A stretch of DNA of 64,000 bases. Source: Frondihabitans sucicola. GTDB lineage: Bacteria; Actinomycetota; Actinomycetes; Actinomycetales; Microbacteriaceae. A model generated the notes under the pieces. It did no database searches, had not been told where the DNA came from, and was given only the letters and a program-made list of their open reading frames with translations. Made by a program: the position numbers and the translations under genes. The stretch covers positions 1,860,001 to 1,924,000 of the forward strand of contig NZ_AP027732.1 of NCBI RefSeq assembly GCF_030296615.1, read 5' to 3'. Positions 18,865-27,824 of the stretch are shown here, one piece after another (positions within the stretch are counted from its first letter, which is position 1; each line of letters begins with the position of its first letter).

Positions 18865-19502
18865 TGCTCGAAGTGCGCAACGCGACCAAACGACGAGGCC
18901 GCAGGCTGCTGTGGGACGACCTGTCGTTCGACATTGCCGCGGGCGAGACCGTTGCTGTCACGGGTCCGAGCGGCTCGGGGAAGTCGACGCTGCTCGACTG
19001 CGTCGGACAGATCGACTCGCTCGATTCCGGCACCATCAGGCTCGATGATCGCCAGGCGGGCGGAAGCCGCAGGCGGGCGCGTCTCCTCCGCCGCGACGTC
19101 CTCGGATACCTCTTCCAAGACTTCGGCCTCGTCGCTGACATGACCGTCGAAGAGAACGTCGCCATCGCGGTGAGCCAGCGGCTGGGGCGCCGTGCACGTT
19201 CGATCTCGACGGGAGCGGCGCTGGAACGCGTCGGGCTCGACGGGAAGGTGGCCTGTCGCGCCCATGAACTCAGCGGAGGCGAGCAGCAGCGCGTGGCGCT
19301 CGCCCGACTCCTCGTCAAGCGACCGCGCATGATCCTTGCCGACGAGCCGACGAGCGCTCTGGACGAGACGAACGCGAGCGTCGTCCTCGACCTCCTCGCC
19401 GAGTTCGCCGCAGGCGGGGCGGCGATCGCCATTGCGACCCATTCGCCGCGGGTGCGGGCGGCCGCCGATCGCACTCTCGAATTGGGGCGGGCCCCGGTGT
19501 GA
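18861..19502 (+). CDS. ABC transporter ATPase of the lactococcin-972 export type, 213 aa
   Basis: Single small ATPase domain: Walker A GPSGSGKST, Q-loop LFQDFGLVADMTVEENV, signature LSGGEQQR, Walker B MILADEPTSALDE and switch His in IATHSPR. It has no membrane part, so it must work with the overlapping membrane protein (ATGA junction). LolD/MacB-like sequence and a length of about 210 aa fit the bacteriocin-export subgroup. A clear terminator follows 3 bases after the stop, closing a two-gene operon. Confidence 0.88.
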   Translation: MMLEVRNATKRRGRRLLWDDLSFDIAAGETVAVTGPSGSGKSTLLDCVGQIDSLDSGTIRLDDRQAGGSRRRARLLRRDVLGYLFQDFGLVADMTVEENVAIAVSQRLGRRARSISTGAALERVGLDGKVACRAHELSGGEQQRVALARLLVKRPRMILADEPTSALDETNASVVLDLLAEFAAGGAAIAIATHSPRVRAAADRTLELGRAPV

Positions 19503-19505
19503 GAG

Positions 19506-19540
19506 CGCGACCCGTTCTGCTCTGAGCGGAACGGGTCGCG
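19506..19540 (+). terminator. Terminator hairpin after the ABC ATPase gene
   Basis: CGCGACCCGTTC (19506-19517) is perfectly complementary to 19529-19540, with an 11-base loop. It begins 3 bases after the stop codon. Confidence 0.75.
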
Positions 19541-19571
19541 AGAGCGCAGCGAAGGCTGCTTGGCTGTGGCC

Positions 19572-19922
19572 ATGAACGAGGTCGGGAAGGCCCTGCAGGA
19601 TCACGAGCCCGCAACGCTCGAGCCGCTCCTGCGAGAGGTGCTCGGGCGGCGGCTTCGCGAGCTCCGACTCGCTCGGGGCGAGCGGCTGATCGAGACGGCG
19701 GCGCGAGCCGGCATCTCTCCGCAGTACCTGTCGGAGGTCGAGCGCGGCCTCAAGGAGCCCTCCAGCGAGATGATCGCTGCGATCACCGGCGCCCTCCGCA
19801 TCACCCTCGTCGACCTGACCCTCGCCGTGGTCGCCGAACTGCAGGGCGAGACGACACTCGCCGGCGTGACGAGCTTCGCCCCGCCCGGCCCCGACTTCAC
19901 GCTCTACGCCGTCGCGGCCTGA
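19572..19922 (+). CDS. XRE-family HTH regulator next to clpP genes, about 116 aa
   Basis: Cro/C1-type HTH: LREVLGRRLRELRLARGERL, then ETAARAGISPQYLSEVERG and PSSEMIAAITGALRITLVDL. The sequence recalls the ClgR/PopR group that controls clpP operons in actinobacteria, and the two clpP genes lie directly opposite, with a 19-bp tail-to-tail overlap. TTG 19560 or GTG 19566 are alternative starts; GAAGG (19551-19555) would suit the TTG. Regulation of the clpP pair is inferred from position and family. Confidence 0.82.
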   Translation: MNEVGKALQDHEPATLEPLLREVLGRRLRELRLARGERLIETAARAGISPQYLSEVERGLKEPSSEMIAAITGALRITLVDLTLAVVAELQGETTLAGVTSFAPPGPDFTLYAVAA

Positions 19923-20542
19923 GGAAGCGCGCGGGCGTCGAGAGTCGCCGGTGCGGTCGGCCCGGTCAGGATCGCGTCGATCAGGCCGTAGTCGCGAGCC
20001 TGCGGCGCCGTGAAGATCCGGTCGCGGTCGGTGTCGCGTCGGAGGGTCTCGACGCTCTGACCGGTGTGCTCCGAGAGGACCTCTTCGATGTCGGCGCGGA
20101 TCCGCACCAGCTCGTCGGCCTGCAGGATCAGGTCGGGGATGGCGCCGCGACCCTGGCCCGCCGGCTGGTGGAGGACGATCCTGGCGTGCTTGAGCGCGGC
20201 CCGTCGACCGGGCGCCCCCGCAGCCAGGAGCGCCGCTCCGGCGGCGATCGCCTCGCCGACGCAGGTCGTCGACACCGGTGAACGGATGAACCGCATGGTG
20301 TCGTAGACCGCCAGCATCGCCGAGAGGTCGCCGCCATCGCAGTTGATGTACAGGTTGATCTCGGTACCGGGCGACGCGGCGTCGAGGTGGAGCAGCTGAG
20401 CGATCAGCGCGTTGGCGACGCCGGCGTCGATCGCCGTGCCCAAATAGACGATCCGCTGCGTGAGCAGGTGGGAGTAGACGTCCATCACGCGATCGCCGCG
20501 CGGGTTCTCGGCGACGACGTTGGGAATCGTGTACGAGCTCAT
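19904..20542 (-). CDS. ClpP-family protein lacking the catalytic serine (ClpR-like), 212 aa
   Basis: ClpP fold: VYLGTAIDAGVANALIAQLL, INLYINCDGGD, YDTMRFIRSPVSTTCVG, RIVLHQPAGQG (catalytic His kept) and RRDTDRDRIFTAPQARDYGL (Asp kept). The nucleophile region reads GEAIAAGAALLAAG where active ClpP has GQAASMGAFLLTAG, so Ser is replaced by Ala. It probably forms mixed tetradecamers with the neighbouring ClpP as a structural or regulatory ring. ATG 20542 overlaps the upstream clpP stop (ATGA), giving coupled, equal synthesis. Confidence 0.88.
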   Translation of the reverse strand: MSSYTIPNVVAENPRGDRVMDVYSHLLTQRIVYLGTAIDAGVANALIAQLLHLDAASPGTEINLYINCDGGDLSAMLAVYDTMRFIRSPVSTTCVGEAIAAGAALLAAGAPGRRAALKHARIVLHQPAGQGRGAIPDLILQADELVRIRADIEEVLSEHTGQSVETLRRDTDRDRIFTAPQARDYGLIDAILTGPTAPATLDARALPQAATA

Positions 20543-21153
20543 GCGAAGGTCCCGATTCCGATGCGGTGCTGCCGGGTGGGCATCACCTGGTCGAAGGAGT
20601 CGACGATGCGGTCGACGAACCCGTAGTCGAGGGCTTCTGCCGCTGAGAACCAGCGGTCGTGCAGGGAGTCCTCGAACACGCGGTCGAGAGGCTGCCCCGT
20701 GTCGTCGGCGATGATCCCGAGCGTCACGTCGCGGCCCTGCCGGAGGTCGGCCGCCTGAGCTTCGACCTCCACGGCCGATCCGCCGAAACCGGCGGACCCC
20801 TGGTGCAGCAGGATCCGCGCGTGCGGAAGTGCGGAGCGTTTTCCGCGCGCCCCCGCCGAGAGCAGGAACTGTCCGGCGCTGCACGCGAGTCCGAGGGCGA
20901 GCGTCGCGACGTCGCACGGGACGAGGGTCATCACGTCGCGGATCGCCAGCATCGACGGCACCGAGCCGCCCGGCGAGTGGATCCAGAGGGCGATGTCGGC
21001 GGCGGGATCCTCCGCAGCGAGAGTCAGGAGCTGCGCCGTGAGGAGCATGCCGTTGTCGTCGTTCAGGACGCCGTCGAGGACGACGACGCGCTGGTGGAGC
21101 AGCTGCTGGCGCACCTCGGCGGTGAAGAACGGTGGTCGGGTTTCTTCGGTCAT
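20539..21153 (-). CDS. clpP: ATP-dependent Clp protease proteolytic subunit, 204 aa
   Basis: Barrel-forming serine protease that degrades substrates fed by ClpC or ClpX. Motifs: IALWIHSPGGSVPSMLAIRD, the nucleophile in LGLACSAGQFLLSAG, catalytic His in ARILLHQGSAGFGG, and Asp in HDRWFSAAEALDYGFVD. All three triad positions are present, unlike its partner at 19904. Start is ATG 21153; a longer frame to 21171 exists. First gene of a two-gene operon resembling the second clpP pair (clpP3-clpP4) of streptomycetes. Confidence 0.9.
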   Translation of the reverse strand: MTEETRPPFFTAEVRQQLLHQRVVVLDGVLNDDNGMLLTAQLLTLAAEDPAADIALWIHSPGGSVPSMLAIRDVMTLVPCDVATLALGLACSAGQFLLSAGARGKRSALPHARILLHQGSAGFGGSAVEVEAQAADLRQGRDVTLGIIADDTGQPLDRVFEDSLHDRWFSAAEALDYGFVDRIVDSFDQVMPTRQHRIGIGTFA

Positions 21154-21230
21154 GACGCCATCGTGCGGCACGCGATGCCACTCCGTCCCGCGGTCCTGCT
21201 GTCGGCGGATCCGCCCCCAGCAGAGGCACG

Positions 21231-21236
21231 TATTCT
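21231..21236 (+). promoter_or_regulatory. -10 element TATTCT before the mycoredoxin-like gene
   Basis: TATTCT ends 6 bases before ATG 21243, placing the likely start of transcription at the ATG. GAAGG also lies just before the ATG, so an SD role cannot be excluded. The -35 is not recognisable. Confidence 0.4.
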
Positions 21237-21242
21237 TGAAGG

Positions 21243-21491
21243 ATGACCTCCGACGCAGCTCCCGATCGCATCCTCATGTTCGGCGCCGAGTGGTGCGGCG
21301 ACTGCCGCCGCTCGAAGGCGCTTCTCGACAAGCACGGCGTCGCGTACGACTATGTCGACCTCGAGAAGGTCGAGGACGGCGCTGATCGCGCCTTCGCGAT
21401 CAGCGGCCGCACCCAGATCCCCGTCGTCGTGTTCCCCGACGGCAGCCACCTGGTCGAGCCGACCGACCAGGCGCTCGCCGAGCGTCTCTGA
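21243..21491 (+). CDS. Mycoredoxin/glutaredoxin-like protein, 82 aa
   Basis: Small thioredoxin-fold protein with the active-site motif AEWCGDCRRSK (Cys-Gly-Asp-Cys), the cis-Pro in GRTQIPVVVFPDG, and a C-terminal helix. Actinobacterial mycoredoxins use mycothiol to reduce mixed disulfides; the -CGDC- variant differs from the usual -CGYC-, so the exact partner is unsure. The gene is followed 45 bases later by deoC in the same direction. Confidence 0.85.
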   Translation: MTSDAAPDRILMFGAEWCGDCRRSKALLDKHGVAYDYVDLEKVEDGADRAFAISGRTQIPVVVFPDGSHLVEPTDQALAERL

Positions 21492-21536
21492 CGTCTTCCC
21501 CACCCCGAGATCCTGCGTCACCGAAAGGCACCTCCC

Positions 21537-22232
21537 ATGACAACTGAGCCCACTCCCGCGCATATCGCCCGCCTGATCGACCACACGCTGCTCAAGCCCG
21601 AGGCGACCACCGCCGACGTCGACGCCCTCATCGCGGAAGCCGCCGAGCTCGGCACGTACTCCGTCTGCGTCTCGCCGTCGATGCTGCCCCTGGTGATCCC
21701 CGCGGGGTCCGACCTCAAGATCGCGGTGGTCTGCGGGTTCCCGAGCGGCAAGCACACGTCGGCGGTCAAGGCGGCGGAGGCGGCCGAGTCGGTGGCGCTC
21801 GGTGCCGACGAGATCGACATGGTGATCGACGTCGGTGCAGCCAAGGCCGGCGACTTCGCATCGGTCGAGAGCGATATCGCCGCCGTCCGCTCGGCCGTCC
21901 CGGCTCCGACGGTGCTCAAGGTCATCATCGAGTCGGCCGTCTTGACCGACGACGAGATCGTCGCGGTCTCGCAGGCCGCGGTCGCAGCGGGGGCCGATTT
22001 CGTCAAGACGTCGACCGGTTTCCACCCTGCCGGTGGCGCCAGCGAGCACGCGGTGCGCCTGATGTCGGAGACGGTCGCCGGGCGTCTCGGGGTGAAGGCC
22101 TCGGGTGGCGTGCGCACCCTCGACGATGCCCGCCGCATGATCGCGGCCGGTGCCACCCGCCTCGGCGTCTCCGGCTCGCGCGCCCTCCTCGGGGCCGACG
22201 CGGCCGCCGGATCGGCCTCCGCCGGCTACTAG
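21537..22232 (+). CDS. deoC: Deoxyribose-phosphate aldolase, 231 aa
   Basis: Class I aldolase that splits deoxyribose-5-phosphate to acetaldehyde and glyceraldehyde-3-phosphate in nucleoside salvage. It has [59 protein letters not shown] (Lys near the active site), [11 protein letters not shown] (Schiff-base Lys) and [17 protein letters not shown] precedes ATG 21537. No other deoxynucleoside genes adjoin it. Confidence 0.95.
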   Translation: MTTEPTPAHIARLIDHTLLKPEATTADVDALIAEAAELGTYSVCVSPSMLPLVIPAGSDLKIAVVCGFPSGKHTSAVKAAEAAESVALGADEIDMVIDVGAAKAGDFASVESDIAAVRSAVPAPTVLKVIIESAVLTDDEIVAVSQAAVAAGADFVKTSTGFHPAGGASEHAVRLMSETVAGRLGVKASGGVRTLDDARRMIAAGATRLGVSGSRALLGADAAAGSASAGY

Positions 22233-22257
22233 GGCGTGCCTCGGCGCCCCGGCCCGG

Positions 22258-22653
22258 TCACACGCGGCACAGGCAGAAGGGGTGCCCGGCGGGGTCGAGG
22301 TAGACCCGGAAGTCGCTCCCGCTCTCGGCGGGGAGACCGGTGGCTCGAGCCCCGGCGGCCAGGACGTCCCGTTCGGCCGCGTCGAGGTCGGGGACGTCCA
22401 GATCGAGGTGGAGCTGCTGCGGAACCGCGTTGTCGGGCCAGGTCGGCGGCACGAAGTCGGGAGCGGACTGGAGCGCGATGCCTGTGGACCCGGGGGCGGC
22501 GGGGTCGCGCACGGTGATCCAGTCGTCGCTCTCGTCGACGATCTGCCAGCCAAGGATCGCGGCGTAGAAGTCGGCGAGCCCGCGGATGTCGGGGGCGTCG
22601 AGCACGACGAGGTCGAGTTTCACTGCCGGGGCGGCCGGCGTCGCATCGGTCAT
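22258..22653 (-). CDS. VOC/glyoxalase-like protein, 131 aa
   Basis: Single VOC domain: LVVLDAPDIRGLADFYAAIL, GIALQSAPDFVPPTWPDN, HLDLDVPDLDAAERDVLAAG and the C-terminal RVYLDPAGHPFCLCRV. The end is close to the VOC protein at 15546 (LLDPAGHPFCI), which suggests one paralogous family. Convergent with deoC 25 bases away. No substrate can be assigned. Confidence 0.82.
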   Translation of the reverse strand: MTDATPAAPAVKLDLVVLDAPDIRGLADFYAAILGWQIVDESDDWITVRDPAAPGSTGIALQSAPDFVPPTWPDNAVPQQLHLDLDVPDLDAAERDVLAAGARATGLPAESGSDFRVYLDPAGHPFCLCRV

Positions 22654-22732
22654 GGCGCGACGCTACTCCTCAGCGCCGACCCGGGCGCCGCCTGCCCCGG
22701 ACGCGGGCCTGGTGCCGCCGCACCGCGATCCT

Positions 22733-22738
22733 CATACT
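22733..22738 (+). promoter_or_regulatory. -10 element CATACT of a probably leaderless gene
   Basis: CATACT ends 6 bases before ATG 22745, which would be the transcription start. No -35 match is evident. Confidence 0.35.
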
Positions 22739-22744
22739 GGCTGC

Positions 22745-23656
22745 ATGCCCGAGACGCCTGATCCGACCCGCGCTCCGGGAGCCCCGTGGCGTCCGTCCCG
22801 CCGCACCGTCCTGATCGGCGCCGGCGCCGCCGTGATCGTCGCGGCCGGCGCCACCACGACGGCGGTCGCTCTGCGGCCGCGCGGGCCGGGCAAACTCGCC
22901 ACGCCGCTGCTCCAATCGGACCGCTTCACCGTGGCCCACCACGGCGGCTCGCGCGACTGGCCGGAGGAGTCGCTGTTCGCGTACCGTCACTCCGTCGAGG
23001 CCGGGGTCGACGCGCTCGAGGTCTCGCTCGCACGCTCGTCGGACGGAGTGTGGTTCGGGCTGCACGACGCGACTCTCGACCGCACCTCGGGTACGAACGG
23101 TTTCGTCGCTGCGGATCACACCTGGGCCGAGATCCGAGAGCACCGCATCGTGCCGACGGGGTCGCAGGATCCTGCCCAGCCCTCGCGCCCCTACGCCCGC
23201 TTCGAGGACGTCCTCGACGCCTACGGCGACAGCCACGCGCTCTTCATCGACCCGAAGGTCGTCGACCAGCGGTACTACGGCGACCTGTTCGATCTCGTCT
23301 CGAATCACGTCAAGGACCCCCGCGAGACGATGATCGCCAAGGGGTACTGCACGAGTGTGCCCTGGGCGAAGGAGGCCAGGCGGCGCGGACACCGGACCTG
23401 GGGCTACTACTACGCCAACGAGATCGCCGCGAAACCCGAGCTGCTCACGTCGACGGAGGAGTACTGGTCGGTGATGGGGATGAACTACGACGGCGCCCCG
23501 GAGCAGTGGCGACTCGTCGCGGCGCTCGGCAAGCCCGTGATCGGGCACGTGGTGCCGACTCCTGCCGCGGCCGCGACGGCTCTCGGCCTGGGGGCGCGCG
23601 GTCTGATGATCTCCGGCGTCCGAGAGACGGTCGGGCATCTGCCGACCGAGTCGTGA
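22745..23656 (+). CDS. Glycerophosphodiester phosphodiesterase-family protein, exported, 303 aa
   Basis: N-terminal twin-Arg-like signal (SRRTVLIGAG followed by a hydrophobic core to about residue 42). Then a GDPD TIM barrel: VAHHGGSRDWPEESLFAYRH (the HR-like and N/E motif region), DALEVSLARSSDGVWFGLHD and TLDRTSG, with LFIDPKVVD later. The classical HRG reads HHGG and the Glu-Asn pair reads PEES, so catalytic strength is uncertain. It should hydrolyse glycerophosphodiesters outside the cell. A perfect 12-bp hairpin ends the transcript. Confidence 0.85.
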   Translation: MPETPDPTRAPGAPWRPSRRTVLIGAGAAVIVAAGATTTAVALRPRGPGKLATPLLQSDRFTVAHHGGSRDWPEESLFAYRHSVEAGVDALEVSLARSSDGVWFGLHDATLDRTSGTNGFVAADHTWAEIREHRIVPTGSQDPAQPSRPYARFEDVLDAYGDSHALFIDPKVVDQRYYGDLFDLVSNHVKDPRETMIAKGYCTSVPWAKEARRRGHRTWGYYYANEIAAKPELLTSTEEYWSVMGMNYDGAPEQWRLVAALGKPVIGHVVPTPAAAATALGLGARGLMISGVRETVGHLPTES

Positions 23657-23670
23657 CGACCCGGCAGGGT

Positions 23671-23702
23671 GCCCGATCGCGGCGTAGGGACCGCGATCGG
23701 GC
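23671..23702 (+). terminator. Terminator hairpin after the GDPD gene
   Basis: GCCCGATCGCGG (23671-23682) pairs perfectly with 23691-23702 around an 8-base loop, 14 bases after the stop. Confidence 0.7.
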
Positions 23703-23928
23703 GCGATCCAGCGGAGGTCGGAGACGGTTCGGGTACAGCTCCGACTTCGTGGATCACCCTTAAGAGCCGTCTCGACCCGTTTCCTTACGCGAAAGGTGTC
23801 CTCTTTTTTGAGGCCATCGGTGCGTCCCCCGTCTCGGTTTCCCCCGGAGGCTTCGGCGTGTTTACACTGTGGCGACTCCATCACGCGAATCCGCGCGGTC
23901 GCGATGTCATCCAGATCCCGAGGTCCCG

Positions 23929-26039
23929 ATGGAACACCCCGCCTTCGACGTGTCGCGCGCCCGCCGCGCGCCCCGTCGAACCGCTCGGCGCCTCCACTCG
24001 CTCTCGGACGAAACACTGATCGACGAGGCGCGCCGAGGCGAGCGCGAGTCGTACGGCGAACTGTGGCGCCGGCACTCCAAGGCCGCCCACGTCGCCGCCC
24101 GCAGCTTCCGCCACCTCGACGAACCCGACGACCTCGTAGCCGAGGCCTTCGCCAACATCTACCAGGCGCTGACGACGGGCTCCGGCCCGACCACGGCGTT
24201 CCGGCCCTACCTCTACGTCACGATCCGCAACCTGGCGTCTCGGAGGCTGCGCGACACCCCCGTCGACGGTGACGTCGATCTCGACGCTCTGCCCGCGGCC
24301 GACGCCGATTCGGCCGAAGCGCTGCTCGAGCGGGGGATCACGGCCACGGCGTTCCGGTCCCTGCCGGAGCGGTGGCAGACGGTCCTCTGGTACACGGAGG
24401 TGGAGGGTCTCTCGCCCCGGCAGGCCGGCGAGCTGATGGGACTCGTCCCGAATGCGGTCTCGGCGCTCTCGTTCCGAGCCCGAGCGGCCCTCCGCGAAGC
24501 CTGGGTGCAGGGACACATCGACACCGCCCGCGTCACCGGATCGCATCGCGAGGTGTTGTCGAAGCTCGGCGGCTGGTCGCTCGGAACCCTGAGCCAGCGC
24601 GACGAACGCCTCGTGGGGGAGCACCTGCAGTCATGCACCCGCTGCCGCCTCGTCGCCGAAGAACTCGACGACGTCTCGCGTCGACTCGCCGTGATCCTCC
24701 TGCCGCTCGTCCTCGGGGGTGCCGCCGCGCTCGCGTTCCGGCAGCAGCTCGCCCGCGGCGCCGCGGTCGCCGCCGCGCCGCGAGCACAGCTGTCCGTCGC
24801 CACCTTCACGAGTCTGGGCGCGCGGCGGGTTGCGCTCGTCGGCGGCGCTGCGGTGGTCGTGGTGGGCGCGGCCCTGGTGATCTCGCTGTCCTCCGCGGCT
24901 CCGCAGCGAGTGCGGGCGACGGGGGACGCCGCGGCGTCCGGCAGTAGCAGCGCGGCGGGGCCGAGCCGGGGCGCGGGATCCGCCGACCCGGGCGCCGGTT
25001 CGACGGCTCCTGCGGCACCGCTCGCCCCCGGGGATCCTGCCGTCTTCCTCCCGGCGCCGCCCGCGTCGGTGGTCGACACGAGGCGCCCTCCGTCGACCAC
25101 CGCTGTTCCGGCGCTGCCTTCGCCCGGGGTGACCTCGAAGGCTCAGCCCGTGACGCCGCCTGGGCAGCCGACGCGACCGGTCACGCCTCCGACCGCGCCC
25201 CCCACCACCCCGACACAGCCCGGAACCGCCCCGTCGCCGGTCGTGACGAGCGGCGCGGTCGTGCTCACCCGGCTCGACTCCACCACCGTCACCGGAACGG
25301 CGCCGGCCGGAACCGTGATCTCCGTCAGCCGAGACGGAGCAGCGGCGGGATCCGTGGCGGTCACGGCCCAGGGAACCTGGACCTGGTTCGCCGACGGCCT
25401 CGCCGAGGGGAGACGACTCTCTCGTTCACCGGCACCCGGAGCGGATCCACGCCCTCCGCTCCTGCGACCGTGGTCGTCACGCGCGACAGCACGCCGCCGC
25501 CGGCCCCGGCCGTCACGAGCGGTTGGAGCGCGAACCAGACGACGCCGCTGACGCTGTCCGGCACGGCAGAGCCCGGTTCGACGGTGACGGTCACCGCCTC
25601 GGACGGCACCGTGCTCAGCACCGTGACCGCCGACGCGGCGGGAACCTGGACCTCCGGAGCCCTGGCGGGCCTCACCCCGACGGTCGCCGATCTCGGCCTC
25701 ACGGCAACCGACACCGCCGGCAACGTCAGCGAGCAGGCCCACTCCGGTCCGTACGCCTTCGTCCCGGTGTTCGACGCTCCCGCCGGCGAGACGTTCTCGA
25801 CCGATACCGTGCCCGTGGTGATTGCGGGCTGGCCCGGAAGCACGGTCGTCGTCACTCTGAACGGCGCGAACCAGGGAGCCTTCACCCTGGGCGCCGACGG
25901 CACCGCGCACCTGACCGCCGCGGGTGCCGACGGTGCGCCGATAGCGGTGGGGGAGTACACGGTCACGGCGACCTACTCGGACGCCGGCGGAACCTCTCCG
26001 GCGGCGGCCACCACCGGCTTCACCGTCCGGCGCCCGTGA
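23929..26039 (+). pseudogene. ECF sigma factor fused to anti-sigma-like zinc finger, TM segments and Ig-like repeats; frameshifted
   Basis: With one extra G at GGGG 25407-25410 it encodes about 703 aa. Region sigma-2 lies at about residues 25-105 (EPDDLVAEAFANIYQAL) and sigma-4 at about 145-190 (LSPRQAGELMGLVPNAVSAL). A zinc-finger-like HLQSCTRC follows at about 231, then hydrophobic segments at about 253-270 and 298-320, a Pro/Thr/Ser-rich linker to about 440, and at least two Ig-like repeats (SGTAEPGSTVTVTASDGTV type). This is a membrane-tethered sigma factor with an outside sensor or adhesive part. It may need proteolysis to be released. Starts at ATG 23929. Confidence 0.82.
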
Positions 26040-26045
26040 TCGGGA

Positions 26046-26888
26046 TCAGCTGAGGATGTCTTTCGTGGCGAATCGACCGTAGGCGAGGAACCCGAAGACC
26101 ACGACGTAGCCGAGCTGGAGAAGGCCGTTCGACTGGAAGTTGTCGAACGACACCGGTGATCTCAAGAAGTCGGCGAAGCCCAGCCAGTAGGTGGTGAAGA
26201 GCCACGGCTGCAGGAACGCGAGTTGCGGCAGCTGACCCAGGATCTGCGCCGCCGTCGAGAGCACGATGGTCGCGGCCATGGCCCCGACCGGAACCGAGGT
26301 GAGGGTCGAGATGAACAGGCCTATGGCGCTGAGGCCGAGCAGCGAGATGGTGACGTACAGCGCCATCATCAGCATGCGCCCGGCGTAGTCGGCGACGCCG
26401 ACCGTCTGCCCGGACAGCAGGGTCACCGGGCCGACGGGGAAGAGCAGGGCTCCGATGATCGCCCCGAAGATCACGATCACCAACGTGCCGGCCAGACAGA
26501 ACGCCGCGGCGCCGATGTACTTCACGACGAGCAGTCGGATCCGGCCCGCGGGCGCCACGAGCAGGTACCGCAGTGTGCCGAGCCCGGCCTCGCCGGCGAT
26601 CGTGTCGCCGGCCACGACGCCGACGGTCAGCGGCAGGAACAGCGGGATCGCCACGACCAGCGACGTCAGCGAGACGAACAGGCCGTTCTGCGTGATGTCG
26701 CCGAGGAACGCGGGACCCCGGCCCGAGTCGCCGCCGGTCGTGATCCGTACGGCGACGGCGAGCAGGATAGGGATCGCCGCCAGCGCGCCCAGCATCGCGA
26801 TCGTGCGTGTCCGGCGGAACAGGACGCGCAGTTCGGAGCCGAGCAGGGCCACCCCGAGGCCGCCCGCGGGGGAACTATCCTGCGACAT
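26046..26888 (-). CDS. ABC-2 type transporter permease, 280 aa
   Basis: Six hydrophobic segments are visible (IAMLGALAAIPILLAVAV; LTSLVVAIPLFLPLTVGVVAG; YIGAAAFCLAGTLVIVIFGA; ADYAGRMLMMALYVTISLL; VPVGAMAATIVLSTAAQI; LQLGYVVVFGFLAYGRF), with the GEAGLGTLRYLLVAPAGR loop typical of ABC-2 permeases. The 5' end overlaps the ATPase gene by 14 bases, so the pair forms an exporter. Its stop is 6 bases from the end of the convergent sigma-fusion gene. Cargo unknown. Confidence 0.87.
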   Translation of the reverse strand: MSQDSSPAGGLGVALLGSELRVLFRRTRTIAMLGALAAIPILLAVAVRITTGGDSGRGPAFLGDITQNGLFVSLTSLVVAIPLFLPLTVGVVAGDTIAGEAGLGTLRYLLVAPAGRIRLLVVKYIGAAAFCLAGTLVIVIFGAIIGALLFPVGPVTLLSGQTVGVADYAGRMLMMALYVTISLLGLSAIGLFISTLTSVPVGAMAATIVLSTAAQILGQLPQLAFLQPWLFTTYWLGFADFLRSPVSFDNFQSNGLLQLGYVVVFGFLAYGRFATKDILS

Positions 26889-27812
26889 CGAATCCCTCCC
26901 CGGTGAGGTCGACGAAGCGGTCTTCGAGGCTCGCGCCGGAGACGGAGAAACCCCGGACTCGGACGCCCTGCTCGACCAGCCTCTGGTTGAGCTGTTCGGG
27001 CGGGAGAGCGTCGGACGGCAGCTCGGCGGTGACGACCGAACCGGAGACCGCAGGATCCAGCCCCAGACCGGCCAGGACGCGCACCGCGTCGTCGACGTCG
27101 AGCGTGTCGACCCGTGCTCGTTGCACCCCCTGGCGGCGCAGCTCGTCGAGCGGCCCCTGCGTCATCAGCCGGCCCGCGCTCATCACCGCGACGTGCGTGC
27201 ACATCTGCTCGATCTCGGAGAGCAGATGGCTGGAGACGAAGATCGTGGCGCCTTCGCCGGCGAGGGACCCGATCAGGGAGCGGACCTCGCGGGTGCCCTG
27301 CGGGTCGAGGCCGTTCGAGGGCTCGTCGAGGATGAGAAGATCGCGCGGCATCAGCAGAGCGCCGGCGATGCCCAGGCGCTGCTTCATGCCGAGGGAGTAG
27401 GCGTGCGCCTTCTTCGAGGCGGCGTGCGTGAGGCCGACGCGCTCGAGGGCCGCGTCGACCCTGGCCTCGCGCGTCCTCCCGGGCGCGGCGCGGTCGGCGG
27501 TGTCCAGCCGCAGGAGGTTGGCTCGACCGGACAGGAACGGGTAGAAAGCCGGGCCCTCGACGAGGGCACCCACGCGGGGGAGCACCTGGGCGAGGCTCGT
27601 CGGCATGGTGCGGCCGAGCATCCTGATCTCACCGCTCGACGCCCTGGTGAGCCCGAGGAGCATTCGGATCGTGGACGTCTTGCCGGAGCCGTTGGGGCCG
27701 AGGAACCCGAAGACGCTGCCCGAGGGCACGGCCAGATCGAGGTCGGCGACCGCCTTCTGGCGACCGAAGTCTTTCGAGAGAGCAGTCGTCTCGATTGCGA
27801 GGGGGTGCTCAC
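26875..27812 (-). pseudogene. ABC-2 type transporter ATPase, frameshifted near the start codon
   Basis: Walker A GPNGSGKTST, signature YSLGMKQRLGIAG, Walker B LLILDEPSNGLDP and switch His in FVSSHLL, with a C-terminal extension as in DrrA/CcmA-type ATPases. The long open frame lacks a start near the conserved N-terminus. GTG 27812 gives the right beginning only if the G run 27801-27805 (C on the coding strand) has one more base, yielding MSTPLAIETTALSKDFG. The gene then starts 12 bases after the LolA-like stop, making a three-gene operon with the permease. Restored length 312 aa. Confidence 0.85.
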
Positions 27813-27824
27813 TTCTGAGGGCGG

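Noticed and set aside
19560..19571. TTG or GTG starts for the XRE regulator
   Set aside because: Kept only as alternatives; conserved HTH sequence begins well after the ATG at 19572, so the extra residues cannot be supported.
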